A DNA stretch of 64,000 nucleotides from Polynucleobacter sp. MWH-UH25E (GCF_018687095.1 NZ_CP061286.1:1873221-1937220), one strand, 5' to 3'; positions 45,325 to 54,774 are shown, counted from the stretch's first letter. Numbers and translations are program-made. The notes: generated by a model not told the origin, from the sequence alone.

Positions 45325-46458
45325 TCAATCTTTGCTTGTTTCAATTGAGAGAGCCCACTCAATGTGTTCGGCCACTAAAGGGTCTGCAGTAGCCATGGCA
45401 TTTTGCAAGGCTTGACGTATGGATCGCTTATCTTCATTACTTACTTGAGGGCTAGCTAAGGCATTGCCCAAGCCAACAGCGAGATTACGACGCCAGCGAG
45501 CATATCCAATGCGTCGAATCGCACTACCTTCGTGGCGTTGATTAAATTCCGCTTCAGTCCATGACCATAGCTGCAACAATGTAGCCTGACCTAGACCATG
45601 ACGTTGGACAAAGTCAGGAAGTTGCGATCGCTTGGCAAATTTATTCCATGGGCAAATAAGCTGGCAATCATCGCAACCATAAACACGATTACCCATTGCT
45701 TTACGAAACTCGACTGGAATAGCCCCTGGATTTTCAATCGTCAAATACGAAATGCACCGTCGTGCATCTAATTGATAAGGCGCAGTAATCGCTTGTGTTG
45801 GGCAGATATCAATACAAGACTGGCATGTTCCACAATGCGCTACTTGAGGCTCATCTACCGGCAAGGGAATATCAACCAAGATCTCACCTAAGAAAAAGGT
45901 AGAGCCCGATTCTCGATTGAGTAATAGCGTGTGCTTGCCGCGCCAACCGAGCCCTGCTTTGCGTGCAAGCTCCACCTCCATCAATGGCGCTGAATCCGTA
46001 AACACGCGATAGCCAAACGGTCCAATCTTTTCTTCAATCGCTTTGGCAAATTCTTGCAAACGATTGCGCAATACCTTGTGATAGTCGCGACCTCGAGCAT
46101 AGATCGAGACTGAAGCTTTTATTGGGGTCTCTATGCCTTGCCACTCTGCATCGAAATCGATGTCAGGCGAAAGGTAGTTCATGGACACGCAGATAACCCT
46201 GAGAGCGCCTGGTACCAGTAGCCCAGGATTTGCTCGTAAGTCCGCATGACGTTGCATGTAGTCCATGTGCCCATGGCGCCCTTGTGCCAACCATTCTTGG
46301 AGTCTTTGGCTGGCGTGACCTAATACGGTATCGGTAATCCGCAGATCATCAAAGCCCAACTCCACCGCCTTTACACCAAGCCATGTACGCAGCGAGGCAG
46401 CATCTTCTAGCGATGCTTGACCTGACGCTTGACTTGAAGGATCAGTGGATAAAGGCAT
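45325..46458 (-). CDS. queG: Epoxyqueuosine reductase
   Basis: Cobalamin- and Fe-S-dependent last step of queuosine synthesis in tRNA. About 377 aa from the ATG at 46458 (MPLSTDPSS); E. coli QueG is 379 aa, so the in-frame start 75 bases upstream is unlikely. The two 4Fe-4S motifs are CGTCQSCIDICPTQAI and CDDCQLICPWNKF. It needs cobalamin, which fits the B12 uptake gene at 3.5 kb. Divergent from tsaE across 43 bp. Confidence 0.95.
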   Translation of the reverse strand: MPLSTDPSSQASGQASLEDAASLRTWLGVKAVELGFDDLRITDTVLGHASQRLQEWLAQGRHGHMDYMQRHADLRANPGLLVPGALRVICVSMNYLSPDIDFDAEWQGIETPIKASVSIYARGRDYHKVLRNRLQEFAKAIEEKIGPFGYRVFTDSAPLMEVELARKAGLGWRGKHTLLLNRESGSTFFLGEILVDIPLPVDEPQVAHCGTCQSCIDICPTQAITAPYQLDARRCISYLTIENPGAIPVEFRKAMGNRVYGCDDCQLICPWNKFAKRSQLPDFVQRHGLGQATLLQLWSWTEAEFNQRHEGSAIRRIGYARWRRNLAVGLGNALASPQVSNEDKRSIRQALQNAMATADPLVAEHIEWALSIETSKD

Positions 46459-46501
46459 ATAAATAGAGAATGTAGCCGAATATTTGAAATAAACTAGAAC
46501 A

Positions 46502-47023
46502 ATGGCCAAAATACCAGAACCACTGGACACCATTACGCAATATTGTAGGCAGGAAGCGGATACCGCTCAGCTCGCCCAAGGCATTGCCGCCAGTATTCAG
46601 AAAAAGATAGAACAGAGTCCTGACAGCCATCTCAATATAGCGCTTGAGGGTGATTTAGGGGCAGGCAAAACTACCTTTGCAAAATACCTCATTCAAGGTC
46701 TTGGTTATACAGGCAAAGTAAAGAGCCCCACCTATACATTGTGTGAGCCTTACCCACTTCAGGCTGACAACACCCAATACTCTGCACATCACTTTGATCT
46801 GTATCGCATGCGCGATCCATTGGAATGGCAAGAAGCTGGGTTTGCAGAATTTTTTGATGTGTCTGGATTTTGTTTAATTGAGTGGCCAGAAAAAGCAGAA
46901 GGCACTTTGCCGCCATTTGATATTGAGATCGCGCTTGAGGCCGGAGCAAATGAGAATGAACGATCCATCAAGATCAGCGCATTATCAGAACAAGGTCTGA
47001 CCCTTTTAAAAAGTATTGGCTAA
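46502..47023 (+). CDS. tsaE: tRNA threonylcarbamoyladenosine biosynthesis ATPase TsaE
   Basis: A 173-aa P-loop protein needed with TsaB and TsaD to make t6A in tRNAs reading ANN codons. Walker A GDLGAGKTTFAKYL (about 51-64), SPTYTLCEPY, HFDLYRM and LIEWPEKAEG are all family motifs. It is followed 11 bp later by the amidase gene, the same order as in many proteobacteria. Confidence 0.94.
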   Translation: MAKIPEPLDTITQYCRQEADTAQLAQGIAASIQKKIEQSPDSHLNIALEGDLGAGKTTFAKYLIQGLGYTGKVKSPTYTLCEPYPLQADNTQYSAHHFDLYRMRDPLEWQEAGFAEFFDVSGFCLIEWPEKAEGTLPPFDIEIALEAGANENERSIKISALSEQGLTLLKSIG

Positions 47024-47034
47024 TTCATCCATCC

Positions 47035-48405
47035 ATGCCTAAGCCAAATACTCCCAAGATACTCAATTCACAGGTTAGCTTTTCGAGAAGACGCCATCTC
47101 AAAACTACCGCTAAGGCGCTTGGCCTAGTGCTGCTACTGGGAGAGCTTGATCTCGCTTGGGGCGCCAAGATCTTGGGCGTGCGTGTTTGGCCTTCTGAAG
47201 ACTACACGCGTATTACGCTTGAGTCTGATACGCCTTTACCTATTACCCAGCAGATTCTGACCAACCCTGATCGCTTGGTGGTTGATGTTCAAGGCCTGGA
47301 ACTCAACCCAACCCTCAAAGATCTCGTTGCTAAAGTAAAGCCGAATGATCCTTATGTCTCACAAATCCGAGTTGGTCAATTTCAGCCGGGTATTGTGCGC
47401 TTGGTATTTGACTTAAAAGAACCAATCAAACCACAGCTCTTCACATTAGATCCCGTTGGTGAATACAACTACCGTATGGTGTTTGACTTATACCCAAGCA
47501 CTCCACCCGACCCACTAATGGAGTTAGTGAAAAATAGCGCCCGCAAGGAAACGGCTTTAGCTAAATCCAATGAAGAAGTCGATTTAATTGCGCAATTTGC
47601 TACCAAGAAAGATAAAGAGGTTGCCAAGGCCCCCTCTGGTCCAGTGGCTCAAGCTATTCCAGAGACCAAGGAAGCTGCTGCTCCTGCCAAATACAAGCGC
47701 TTGATTACGATTGCGATTGATCCCGGCCATGGTGGCGAAGATCCTGGGGCTATTGGCTCCTTAGGATCTAAAGAAAAGCATGTCGTTTTGTCGATTGCCA
47801 AGCGTTTGCGCGACAAGATTGAAAATGAATCATACATGCGCCCTTTCTTAACCAGAGATGGTGATTACTTTGTGCCTTTGCATACTCGAGTACAAAAAGC
47901 CAGAAGAGTTGAGGCTGATTTATTTGTATCGATACATGCAGATGCCTTTATTCAGCCTCACGCAAAAGGCGCATCCGTTTTTGCTCTTTCACAGATGGGG
48001 GCTAGTAGTACGATGGCGCGTTGGATGGCCAATAAAGAAAATGCTTCAGATTTGATTGGCGGCATCAATATTAAAGTCCAAGATCGACAAGTAGCTAACC
48101 TACTATTAGATATGTCGACCACTGCTCAGATTAAGGATTCATTGCAAGTAGGCAATTCTGTCTTAAAACAAATTGGTGGATTTGCGCCCTTACATAAAGG
48201 CAAGGTTGAGCAAGCGGGTTTTGCGGTTCTTAAGGCGCCAGACGTTCCATCCATCCTCGTAGAGACCGCATTTATCAGCAACCCCCAAGAAGAATCCAAA
48301 TTAAATGATGATGGCTACCAAGACCGTATTGCCGATGCCATTTTGAAGGGAATTAAGGACTATTTTGCGAAGAATCCACCCGTCGCCAGACGGGGCAACG
48401 CATAG
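47035..48405 (+). CDS. amiC: N-acetylmuramoyl-L-alanine amidase (AmiC-type)
   Basis: A 456-aa periplasmic amidase that splits septal peptidoglycan. The N-terminus has a twin-arginine-like signal (SFSRRRHLKTTAKALGL). An AMIN domain (about 45-150) precedes the Amidase_3 catalytic domain (about 222-445) with the zinc-binding IDPGHGGEDPGAIG, SIHADAF and ETAFISNPQEE. Chromosomal core sequence ends with this gene; the tRNA-Lys and the islands follow. Confidence 0.92.
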   Translation: MPKPNTPKILNSQVSFSRRRHLKTTAKALGLVLLLGELDLAWGAKILGVRVWPSEDYTRITLESDTPLPITQQILTNPDRLVVDVQGLELNPTLKDLVAKVKPNDPYVSQIRVGQFQPGIVRLVFDLKEPIKPQLFTLDPVGEYNYRMVFDLYPSTPPDPLMELVKNSARKETALAKSNEEVDLIAQFATKKDKEVAKAPSGPVAQAIPETKEAAAPAKYKRLITIAIDPGHGGEDPGAIGSLGSKEKHVVLSIAKRLRDKIENESYMRPFLTRDGDYFVPLHTRVQKARRVEADLFVSIHADAFIQPHAKGASVFALSQMGASSTMARWMANKENASDLIGGINIKVQDRQVANLLLDMSTTAQIKDSLQVGNSVLKQIGGFAPLHKGKVEQAGFAVLKAPDVPSILVETAFISNPQEESKLNDDGYQDRIADAILKGIKDYFAKNPPVARRGNA

Positions 48406-48473
48406 CGATCTTGTAAACACAAGGGCTCAAGGGTAGACATCCCACAACCGAGGAAGAGCCAAGAACTTCTTGC

Positions 48474-48479
48474 TATAAT
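48474..48479 (+). promoter_or_regulatory. -10 box of tRNA-Lys
   Basis: A perfect TATAAT lies 14 bp before the mature tRNA 5' end. No strong -35 box is obvious upstream. Confidence 0.55.
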
Positions 48480-48492
48480 TTATGGCTTAACT

Positions 48493-48568
48493 GGGTCGGT
48501 AGCTCAGTCGGTAGAGCAGCGGACTTTTAATCCGTTGGTCGCGAGTTCGAATCTCGCCCGACCCACCA
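48493..48568 (+). tRNA. tRNA-Lys (anticodon TTT)
   Basis: A 76-nt tRNA with acceptor stem GGGTCGG/CCGACCC, encoded CCA, D-arm GCTCAGTCGGTAGAGC, anticodon loop CTTTTAA giving TTT, and T-arm GCGAGTTCGAATCTCGC. Its last 45 bases (48524-48568) recur at 56163 and 63330, so this gene is the integration target for the two islands that follow. Confidence 0.97.
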
Positions 48569-48575
48569 GTTATAC

Positions 48576-48602
48576 AGCCACCTTCGGGTGGCTTTTTCTT
48601 TT
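48576..48602 (+). terminator. Rho-independent terminator after tRNA-Lys
   Basis: Hairpin AGCCACC-TTCG-GGTGGCT followed by TTTTCTTTT. A degenerate copy, GCCACC-TTCG-GGTAGC with a T-rich tail, occurs at 57536-57551 at the left end of island B, so this terminator probably came with the island rather than with the tRNA. Confidence 0.85.
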
Positions 48603-48752
48603 GGTTTCATGAAATGTGTTGTTACTGTATGGACTCAATGTGGGATCTTGTAGACGTTAATAGGTGGGGATCTAAGACGCTGGATGACCGTAGGCGACTA
48701 TTGGAAGATTTGGTTGGTAAGTGTCGTGTTTCGAGACACTTACGGCATATGG
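48603..48752. repeat. Island left-end region, copy 1 (with palindrome A)
   Basis: No gene is seen here. The stretch is homologous to 57552-57711: blocks such as GACTATTGGAAGATTTGGTT (shared in both) and the following GGTAAGTGTCG are identical. It contains palindrome A at 48719-48741 (arms AAGTGTC and GACACTT). Confidence 0.7.
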
Positions 48753-48773
48753 TTTGTCGGGTAACCCGACAAA
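48753..48773. repeat. Palindrome B, copy 1
   Basis: A 21-bp perfect palindrome with core TTGTCGGGTAACCCGACAA, touching the stop codon of the HD-GYP gene. Identical to the copy at 56014-56034 and nearly identical to 57712-57728. Confidence 0.8.
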
Positions 48774-49949
48774 CTACTTGCGACTAATAAGCATATTAAG
48801 AGCCCCTTGGTCATACAACTTTTTTGCCGCCTGAACTGGTAATGGGTCTAATTGATTGCCTGACTCACTTAGCACCAATTCCATTGCTTTATCAATACCC
48901 AATGCAGGGCGATATGGTCTAAATGACGACATTGATTCTAGCGTGTCAGCAACAGCCAGTATCTTTGACTCTAGCAATATTTGATCGCCTTTTAGTCCCA
49001 ACGGGTAACCAGAGCCATCAATTCTCTCATGATGCTGTCTAACTATCTCAGCGATTGGCCATACAAAAGGAATTTCCTTAAGCACCTTATATCCATTATT
49101 GACGTGATCTCTTAAGATGGCATGCTCATGATCAGTCAGTGCAACTGGCTTCATTAATATTTCAGCAGGAATTGATATTTTTCCGATGTCATGAACCAAG
49201 GCGGCTAATTTCAGCCCATGAATTTGATCTGAAGTACAGCCTAACTCCTTGGCAATAGCCTCTGAAATAATGGCTACACGATATTGATGTCCTGCAGTAT
49301 ATGGGTCGCGCAATTCCATAGTTGTAGACATTGCACCAACCATTGACTCTAATGACTTAATCAGAAGTTTTTGAGACTCTTCTTGGCGTAACTTATCTTG
49401 TTCTATGATTGCTTGATTTTGCAAACCCTCTATACCAAAAGCAATTTCATCAGCAAGGCCTTCAAATAAATGGATTTCAGGCAATGAAAATGCATTAGCA
49501 ATGCTTGCATAGACTATTAAGCCACCAATAACTTTTTCCCCTGCTTGCAAAGGAACAGCAACACAGCTTTTAATTCCAAATTTTTGTGCTCGATCTCTCC
49601 ACGGCAAAAAATTTGGGTCAACATCACAATTATTAACTATGGACGGTTTTTGAGTTCGGATTGCGGTACCCAAAGGACCTCTACCACTGGGCATATTCTC
49701 ATCCCAGCTCACCACAATTCCATCAGCGTACGCGCTTGCAGAACCCGATACACCTGCAACTAGTAGATCCTTAGTGTGATTTTCCTTAATCAATCCTACC
49801 CAAGACACTACGTAAGGAAATTGATTCGTAATTCCTTCACAAACACCCTGAACCAGCTCTAGCTGCGTCTTTGCCCTGAGCAAAACTTTAATTGCATTTG
49901 AATAAGCCGCTAAGGCCCAAACTTGTTTCACCAACTGATGATCATTCAT
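48774..49949 (-). CDS. GAF and HD-GYP protein, c-di-GMP phosphodiesterase
   Basis: A 391-aa protein. An N-terminal GAF sensor domain (about residues 25-180, with CVAVPLQAGEKVIGGLIVYA) is followed by an HD-GYP domain (about 205-385). The domain keeps the metal and signature residues: HDIGKISIPAEIL, HHERIDGSGYPLGL. It should hydrolyse c-di-GMP; the GAF ligand is unknown. It is divergent from a diguanylate cyclase gene with 92 bp between starts, so the synthesising and degrading enzymes share one control region. Confidence 0.9.
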   Translation of the reverse strand: MNDHQLVKQVWALAAYSNAIKVLLRAKTQLELVQGVCEGITNQFPYVVSWVGLIKENHTKDLLVAGVSGSASAYADGIVVSWDENMPSGRGPLGTAIRTQKPSIVNNCDVDPNFLPWRDRAQKFGIKSCVAVPLQAGEKVIGGLIVYASIANAFSLPEIHLFEGLADEIAFGIEGLQNQAIIEQDKLRQEESQKLLIKSLESMVGAMSTTMELRDPYTAGHQYRVAIISEAIAKELGCTSDQIHGLKLAALVHDIGKISIPAEILMKPVALTDHEHAILRDHVNNGYKVLKEIPFVWPIAEIVRQHHERIDGSGYPLGLKGDQILLESKILAVADTLESMSSFRPYRPALGIDKAMELVLSESGNQLDPLPVQAAKKLYDQGALNMLISRK

Positions 49950-50041
49950 TTTTTAATATTAGCCGATAAATTTACTCAATTACGGGATTTTGATTGACGG
50001 CTAGAGTCTACTGTGAGAAATTAAATTAAATTAATCATTGC

Positions 50042-50872
50042 ATGGGCTTTATGGGCATATTTGCTCTATTTTTATATTCTCTATCTTTTATAACGCAAGC
50101 AGGAACAGCTTTCTTTTCCTTTTTGCTAGCAATCAAATCGCCGACAAGGTACAAGTGGGGCTGGCTTTTTCTATGCCTTGGTTTAACTTTAATGTTAGGG
50201 CGAAGAATTAGCCCTATTTTTTCCATATTAGAAACTAATCACTTCAATATGACAGATGCCATTCTTTCCTTGCCAATCTCAGCCTCGCTTTTAATTGGAA
50301 CTATTGGCATTCACAAACTAATGTCTCAAGTAAATACTGAGAATCAATTAATGTCGATCCTCTCTCAACTTGATCCACTAACCAATTGCTTAAGTCGTAC
50401 AGAAACTTTATACCAGTTATCTAATGAAATTAAGAGATCCCAGAGAACAAAAAAACCTTTCGCTGTACTTGAGTTAGATATCGACCACTTTAAGCTTATC
50501 AATGATGAACACGGCCACAATATCGGCGACGAAGTACTTCACTCATTGGCTACTTATATTAGAAGTCTATTGCGCAGTAATGATCACTTTGGGCGTGTGG
50601 GTGGAGAGGAGTTCATTATTATTCTTCCCGATACTGACGAGCAGCAAGCCAAGATAATCGCAGAGCGTATTAGAGAGCAGGTTGAGAGAAAAGTTGACTA
50701 TAGCCAATCAAGCGTTAAGCCAATTCAGCTGACCATTAGCATTGGCATATGCATTGCTGAAATAACTGGGTCGATTACTGCTATTAATGATTTTTGCAAA
50801 GTTCTTATAAAGCAAGCAGATGAGGCAATGTATAGGGCAAAAAATAACGGCAGAAATCAAGTTGCCTTTTAG
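50042..50872 (+). CDS. Membrane-bound diguanylate cyclase (GGDEF)
   Basis: A 276-aa protein with three to four membrane helices in the first 100 residues and a GGDEF domain (about 113-275). The active site reads GGEEF. An inhibitory I-site R-S-N-D lies five residues before it, so product feedback is expected. Metal and base-binding residues ELDIDHFKLINDEHGHNIGD are intact. A start at 50051 (second Met) is possible. Convergent with the outer-membrane gene, 6 bp between stops. Confidence 0.9.
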   Translation: MGFMGIFALFLYSLSFITQAGTAFFSFLLAIKSPTRYKWGWLFLCLGLTLMLGRRISPIFSILETNHFNMTDAILSLPISASLLIGTIGIHKLMSQVNTENQLMSILSQLDPLTNCLSRTETLYQLSNEIKRSQRTKKPFAVLELDIDHFKLINDEHGHNIGDEVLHSLATYIRSLLRSNDHFGRVGGEEFIIILPDTDEQQAKIIAERIREQVERKVDYSQSSVKPIQLTISIGICIAEITGSITAINDFCKVLIKQADEAMYRAKNNGRNQVAF

Positions 50873-50878
50873 TGCAGG

Positions 50879-51832
50879 TTAAAAGGGAATAACTAACTCT
50901 TCCATCACATAGCGATAGAAATAATTGGGACCCAAAAATCCTGCTGATTTTCCATAGCCGGCACGAGTTTTAAAGTAATAATCATTTGATGCTACAGGGC
51001 TTGTGGCCGCCAACTCATAGAGCTGAGTCGTGGTACTTGGGTCTTGATTGACAGTTTGACGGCCAACCCCAGCTGTGCCATTAATCATCCACCCTTCGTA
51101 ACGCTTCCTAAAACCAAAAGCGATCATAGTTTCGCTATATTCGGATGGATTGAAATAGTTATTTGGTACGGCAGTATTCGTATCTCGATACTGCCTGTAA
51201 CGCAATTGAGCCGTAAGCCCATACTCAGGAACTAAATCATAGATTAATTTAGCTTTGACTGTTGGCCTGGTATTAGTATCTGAGAAATACATATTCCCAC
51301 CCATCAGCACCACCGACAGACGATCAATGATTTTTTGCTCAATGCTGATAGCAGGAAATGTGTAATAAATCCCATTATTCAGCGAATTTTGGGTCTCCAC
51401 TCGGTCTCGATTTAATAAGGCCTCGATAATTGTTGTATCGGTTGCCTGCAGACTATATGAGCTATCTGTCGCTATTAATTTATGACCATTTTCAAGGTTA
51501 TAGCTAATGTTTGCGTTATAACCCAGTCCATTTCTAGGGTTAATCGCTTTAGTTAGCAATGTATAGACCTCGGCTGACGAATCCCAAGATCCTTGCGTAA
51601 AGTAATTATGTTGATAGTTAATACCAGTGTATTTTTCACCATTACTATACAAAGGCATATATCCAGCGCGATATTTATAAGTCGAAAATCCTTCGCTATC
51701 TGATGCTATGTATGCGTTAGGAATTGAAATCGCCTGCGTTGGAGTACTTTGTTGTGCTAGGACAGAACCACTTGCCAAGCCAAGGAAAAAATATATACAA
51801 CTTTTTAGGGCGCGGCTCATTTCGTACCCCAT
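50879..51832 (-). CDS. Outer-membrane beta-barrel protein beside the polysaccharide synthase
   Basis: A 313-aa (or 313 minus 4, if the second Met is used) secreted protein. A signal peptide (about residues 5-30, ending SVLAQQ) is followed by alternating amphipathic strands rich in Tyr, Asn and Ser and a terminal Phe (EELVIPF). No TPR repeats precede the barrel. Segments such as NYFNPSEYSETMIAFGFR and MINGTAGVGRQ recall the C-terminal barrels of PgaA, BcsC or NfrA, but this is only a likeness. The start overlaps the synthase gene by 16 bp, so export of the synthase product is the likely role. Confidence 0.65.
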   Translation of the reverse strand: MGYEMSRALKSCIYFFLGLASGSVLAQQSTPTQAISIPNAYIASDSEGFSTYKYRAGYMPLYSNGEKYTGINYQHNYFTQGSWDSSAEVYTLLTKAINPRNGLGYNANISYNLENGHKLIATDSSYSLQATDTTIIEALLNRDRVETQNSLNNGIYYTFPAISIEQKIIDRLSVVLMGGNMYFSDTNTRPTVKAKLIYDLVPEYGLTAQLRYRQYRDTNTAVPNNYFNPSEYSETMIAFGFRKRYEGWMINGTAGVGRQTVNQDPSTTTQLYELAATSPVASNDYYFKTRAGYGKSAGFLGPNYFYRYVMEELVIPF

Positions 51833-53118
51833 GATTTTTTAAGATTAAAAAATTCAGAGAAGTACCCATACACACATGCAGGCTGGAGTATTAAGCCGTA
51901 AGCAAATACATAAAATACAAATCCAAACCAATTGGCTCGAATATGAAGATGCTCACTCTCAAACATCTTTTTGCCTCTGATGTACATGAGCCAATTTAAT
52001 GATGCAGCCATTGGCAGCAAGAACAAGGTCATGGGACCAACTATCCAATAAATTCCAAAACACGCCAAAATCAGCCCCGGAATAAATCCAAAGGTATAGG
52101 CAATATCCATCAATGGGAACATCGTATTCCACCAAACATATAAGGTGGTTAATCGAGGCCTAAACAACAATAACGGATTTTCCTTAAATGCCTCAATCAA
52201 CCCTCTGGACCAACGCTGTCGCTGTTTAACAAACTTCTTAAGGGTATTAGGGCAATCCGTAAATACAAGTGCATCCTCGGCGTGACCAATCCGATAACCA
52301 CGATTAAGCATCTTCCAGGTTAATACAATGTCTTCGCCAACCATCTCCGGCCAACCGCCAAGCTCTAATAAGACCTTTCTGTCATAGAGAGAAAAAGCCC
52401 CCTGCGCGACCAATGTGCCTTGAAATAAAGATTGAATTCTTTTAACGCTAGCTATACCCAAGAAATAATCCCATTCTTGCGCCTTTGTGATCCAATTTTC
52501 ACGAGAATTTCGTATCAGTATTTCACCGGCCACTGCCTTTGTATTGGGAGGATCTGACAAATATCTACCAACCAAATTACGAATTCCATCTTTGAACACA
52601 TATCCATCAGCGTCAATCGTAATCACTACATCAGTAGTTGAATGACTCAAACCATGATTTAGTGCGGAGGCCTTACCGCCGTTATGCTGTAAATAGATTA
52701 GTTCAATATTTGAATGATTTGCAGCAATACTGCGAACCTTATCAACGGTTCCGTCTATTGAGCCATCACTTATTACAATTATTTTTATCTTTTCTGGGTA
52801 TTCTTGCTTAATCAAACTCATCAAAGTAGCTTCAATTGACATAGCTTCGTTATAAGCGGCAATTAATATAGTTACTGGCAAATATCTTTGGTCAGCAATT
52901 ACTTTTGGACGCTTATCCAGCAGTAAAGATATAAAAACAAATGCATTCATGAAGCCTGGGACAATTGCGATCATCGTAATCAGAAAATACGCAAATACTC
53001 CGCCTATTTGAGTTGCTAGATCGGAATACCAAGGCAGAGAAAGCCAGATTGATAACCCCATCCAACTCAATGAAAAAATTAAGGCAATTGCAAATTTAAG
53101 TGTTACTGATATGTACAT
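51817..53118 (-). CDS. Processive family 2 glycosyltransferase (PgaC/NfrB-like polysaccharide synthase)
   Basis: A 433-aa inner-membrane enzyme with two N-terminal helices, a cytosolic GT2 domain (about 80-310) and three or four C-terminal helices. The domain has VTILIAAYNEAMSIEATLMSL, VITIDADGY, a GEDIVLTWKML catalytic Asp, and QRQRWSRG (the QxxRW motif of processive synthases). No PilZ domain is present. Together with the overlapping outer-membrane gene and the nearby c-di-GMP enzymes it suggests a regulated surface glycan. Confidence 0.87.
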   Translation of the reverse strand: MYISVTLKFAIALIFSLSWMGLSIWLSLPWYSDLATQIGGVFAYFLITMIAIVPGFMNAFVFISLLLDKRPKVIADQRYLPVTILIAAYNEAMSIEATLMSLIKQEYPEKIKIIVISDGSIDGTVDKVRSIAANHSNIELIYLQHNGGKASALNHGLSHSTTDVVITIDADGYVFKDGIRNLVGRYLSDPPNTKAVAGEILIRNSRENWITKAQEWDYFLGIASVKRIQSLFQGTLVAQGAFSLYDRKVLLELGGWPEMVGEDIVLTWKMLNRGYRIGHAEDALVFTDCPNTLKKFVKQRQRWSRGLIEAFKENPLLLFRPRLTTLYVWWNTMFPLMDIAYTFGFIPGLILACFGIYWIVGPMTLFLLPMAASLNWLMYIRGKKMFESEHLHIRANWFGFVFYVFAYGLILQPACVYGYFSEFFNLKKSWGTK

Positions 53119-53243
53119 TGGATTGCCAATATATTTGGGTTAATTTCTCATTCTACGCCAATCAAAGACACCCATTTCTGTTGCCAGAGAACTATCAGCC
53201 CAGTAAACATTGGACAAATAGAGCACACATATCGATTTCTAGA

Positions 53244-54440
53244 TCAAGACTTGATTAAATTCGGCTTAAAGTGCATTTTTCCATCAACCCAAAACGCCAT
53301 CAACATAAATGCCACAAGCGCACAGCCACCTGAAAATAGGAAGGCATATAAAGGCGTAATGGCTTCATAAATCCAACCAAAAATAAACGAGGCTGGGAAC
53401 AACATCAAACCTGTGACGAGATTGAACCAACCAAAAGCTGTGCCTGCTAGACCCTTGGGCGCCATATCGGCTACCAATGCTTTCTCCACCCCTTCGGTTG
53501 CGGCTTTAAACAATCCATAAATTCCAAACAAGGCAAATATTTGGAACATAGAAATCCCAGGCAAGCCCATGGCGATATAAAAGAAAGCAAAAGCAATCCA
53601 CGCAATCAAAATAAAACGCTTTCGGCCAAACTGATCTGATAAGGCCGATAAAGGCGTTCCAAATAAAGTCGTAATGAGAGAGATGGCTGCCCATAACAAA
53701 GGAATATCTGCTTGTGGTACCCCAGCCTCTCTTGCTCTTAATAGCAAGAACATATCTGAGGAGTTAGCCAAAGCAAAGATACCTGCTACAACAAGATATC
53801 TTTTAAATTGATTAGGCATACCCTCAAGAGACCAACCAAATTTACTCGCTTGTGGAACGGCTTCTTTGTGGGGCTCTTTAATACACAAGGCAAGCACAAT
53901 GGTGACGATTGCCGGCACAACCGCCCATAGAAAAATATCTCTGAGTGGCACCCCTAAAGATAAAAATAGCGCAGCTAACAACGGGCCAATGACTGCGCCG
54001 GCATTATCCATAGAGCGATGGAGCCCAAAGGTAATGCCTCTCTGATTTTTATTAACGCTTTCTGCCAATAAGGCGTCTCGAGGCGAACTACGAAGGCCTT
54101 TACCCATACGATCTGTAAAGCGAATAGCCAGAACCCATAACCAAGAATTGGCGATTGCTATTAGAGGTCTACCAATACCAGCAAGTGAATAACCCAGCAC
54201 AATCCACGGCTTTGCCTTTTTAGTGCGATCTACGATTACGCCTGAAACTAATTTAAAAATACTGGAAGTAGCCTCAGCAATCCCTTCAATAATGCCCAGC
54301 GCCTTTGGACCAGCCATTAATACCGAGGCAAGATATAAAGGCATTAAGGGGTAAAGCATTTCACTAGCCGAGTCATTGACTAGACTAATGAGCCCGATGA
54401 GCCACACGGCTCGAGGAAGGGCGAGGATACTTTTAAACAT
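53244..54440 (-). CDS. MFS transporter
   Basis: A 398-aa protein with twelve predicted membrane helices. The loop motif GLRSSPRDALLAESV after helix 4, SVIVDRTKKAKPW-type basic loop (VSGVIVDRTKKAKPW) between helices 2 and 3, and LSDQFGRKRF between helices 8 and 9 are MFS hallmarks. The substrate is unknown. It belongs to island A and reads in the same direction as the synthase operon, 125 bp upstream. Confidence 0.85.
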   Translation of the reverse strand: MFKSILALPRAVWLIGLISLVNDSASEMLYPLMPLYLASVLMAGPKALGIIEGIAEATSSIFKLVSGVIVDRTKKAKPWIVLGYSLAGIGRPLIAIANSWLWVLAIRFTDRMGKGLRSSPRDALLAESVNKNQRGITFGLHRSMDNAGAVIGPLLAALFLSLGVPLRDIFLWAVVPAIVTIVLALCIKEPHKEAVPQASKFGWSLEGMPNQFKRYLVVAGIFALANSSDMFLLLRAREAGVPQADIPLLWAAISLITTLFGTPLSALSDQFGRKRFILIAWIAFAFFYIAMGLPGISMFQIFALFGIYGLFKAATEGVEKALVADMAPKGLAGTAFGWFNLVTGLMLFPASFIFGWIYEAITPLYAFLFSGGCALVAFMLMAFWVDGKMHFKPNLIKS

Positions 54441-54548
54441 GACGGGTTTAATTTAGCATCTTATTGAGCTGAACTGTCTTATCAAATGACAGCTATTGTC
54501 ACTAAGAAGCTGTAAGATGTAATTAGCCTTTTAACCAGGAGAATAGCA

Positions 54549-54758
54549 ATGCCCTACGCAATTGAAGTGAAAGCCGGTCAAGAATATTGGTTATGTGTTT
54601 GCGGCCTCAGCGGCACAGGCCTATGCAATGGTTCACACAAGACTACAGATAAGACACCAAGTCAATTTAAAGCAACCAAAGATGAGACCATCTATGTATG
54701 CGGCTGCACCAAAACCAAAAACAGCCCATTTTGCGATGGGACACATAACTCGCTGTAG
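54549..54758 (+). CDS. CDGSH iron-sulfur domain protein, two motifs
   Basis: A 69-aa protein made almost only of two iron-sulfur finger motifs, CVCGLSGTGLCNGSHK and CGCTKTKNSPFCDGTH, each with C-x-C-x(n)-C-x3-H ligands for a 2Fe-2S cluster. AGGAG lies 6-10 bp upstream of the ATG. Double CDGSH proteins are found in bacteria with unclear redox roles. Divergent from the MFS gene and convergent with the zinc-ribbon/GIY-YIG gene. Confidence 0.9.
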   Translation: MPYAIEVKAGQEYWLCVCGLSGTGLCNGSHKTTDKTPSQFKATKDETIYVCGCTKTKNSPFCDGTHNSL

Positions 54759-54774
54759 TTAAAAGACGGATATT

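Noticed and set aside
48719..48773. A CRISPR-like array from the repeated palindromes
   Set aside because: Only three copies of each, far apart, with no regular spacers and no cas genes.
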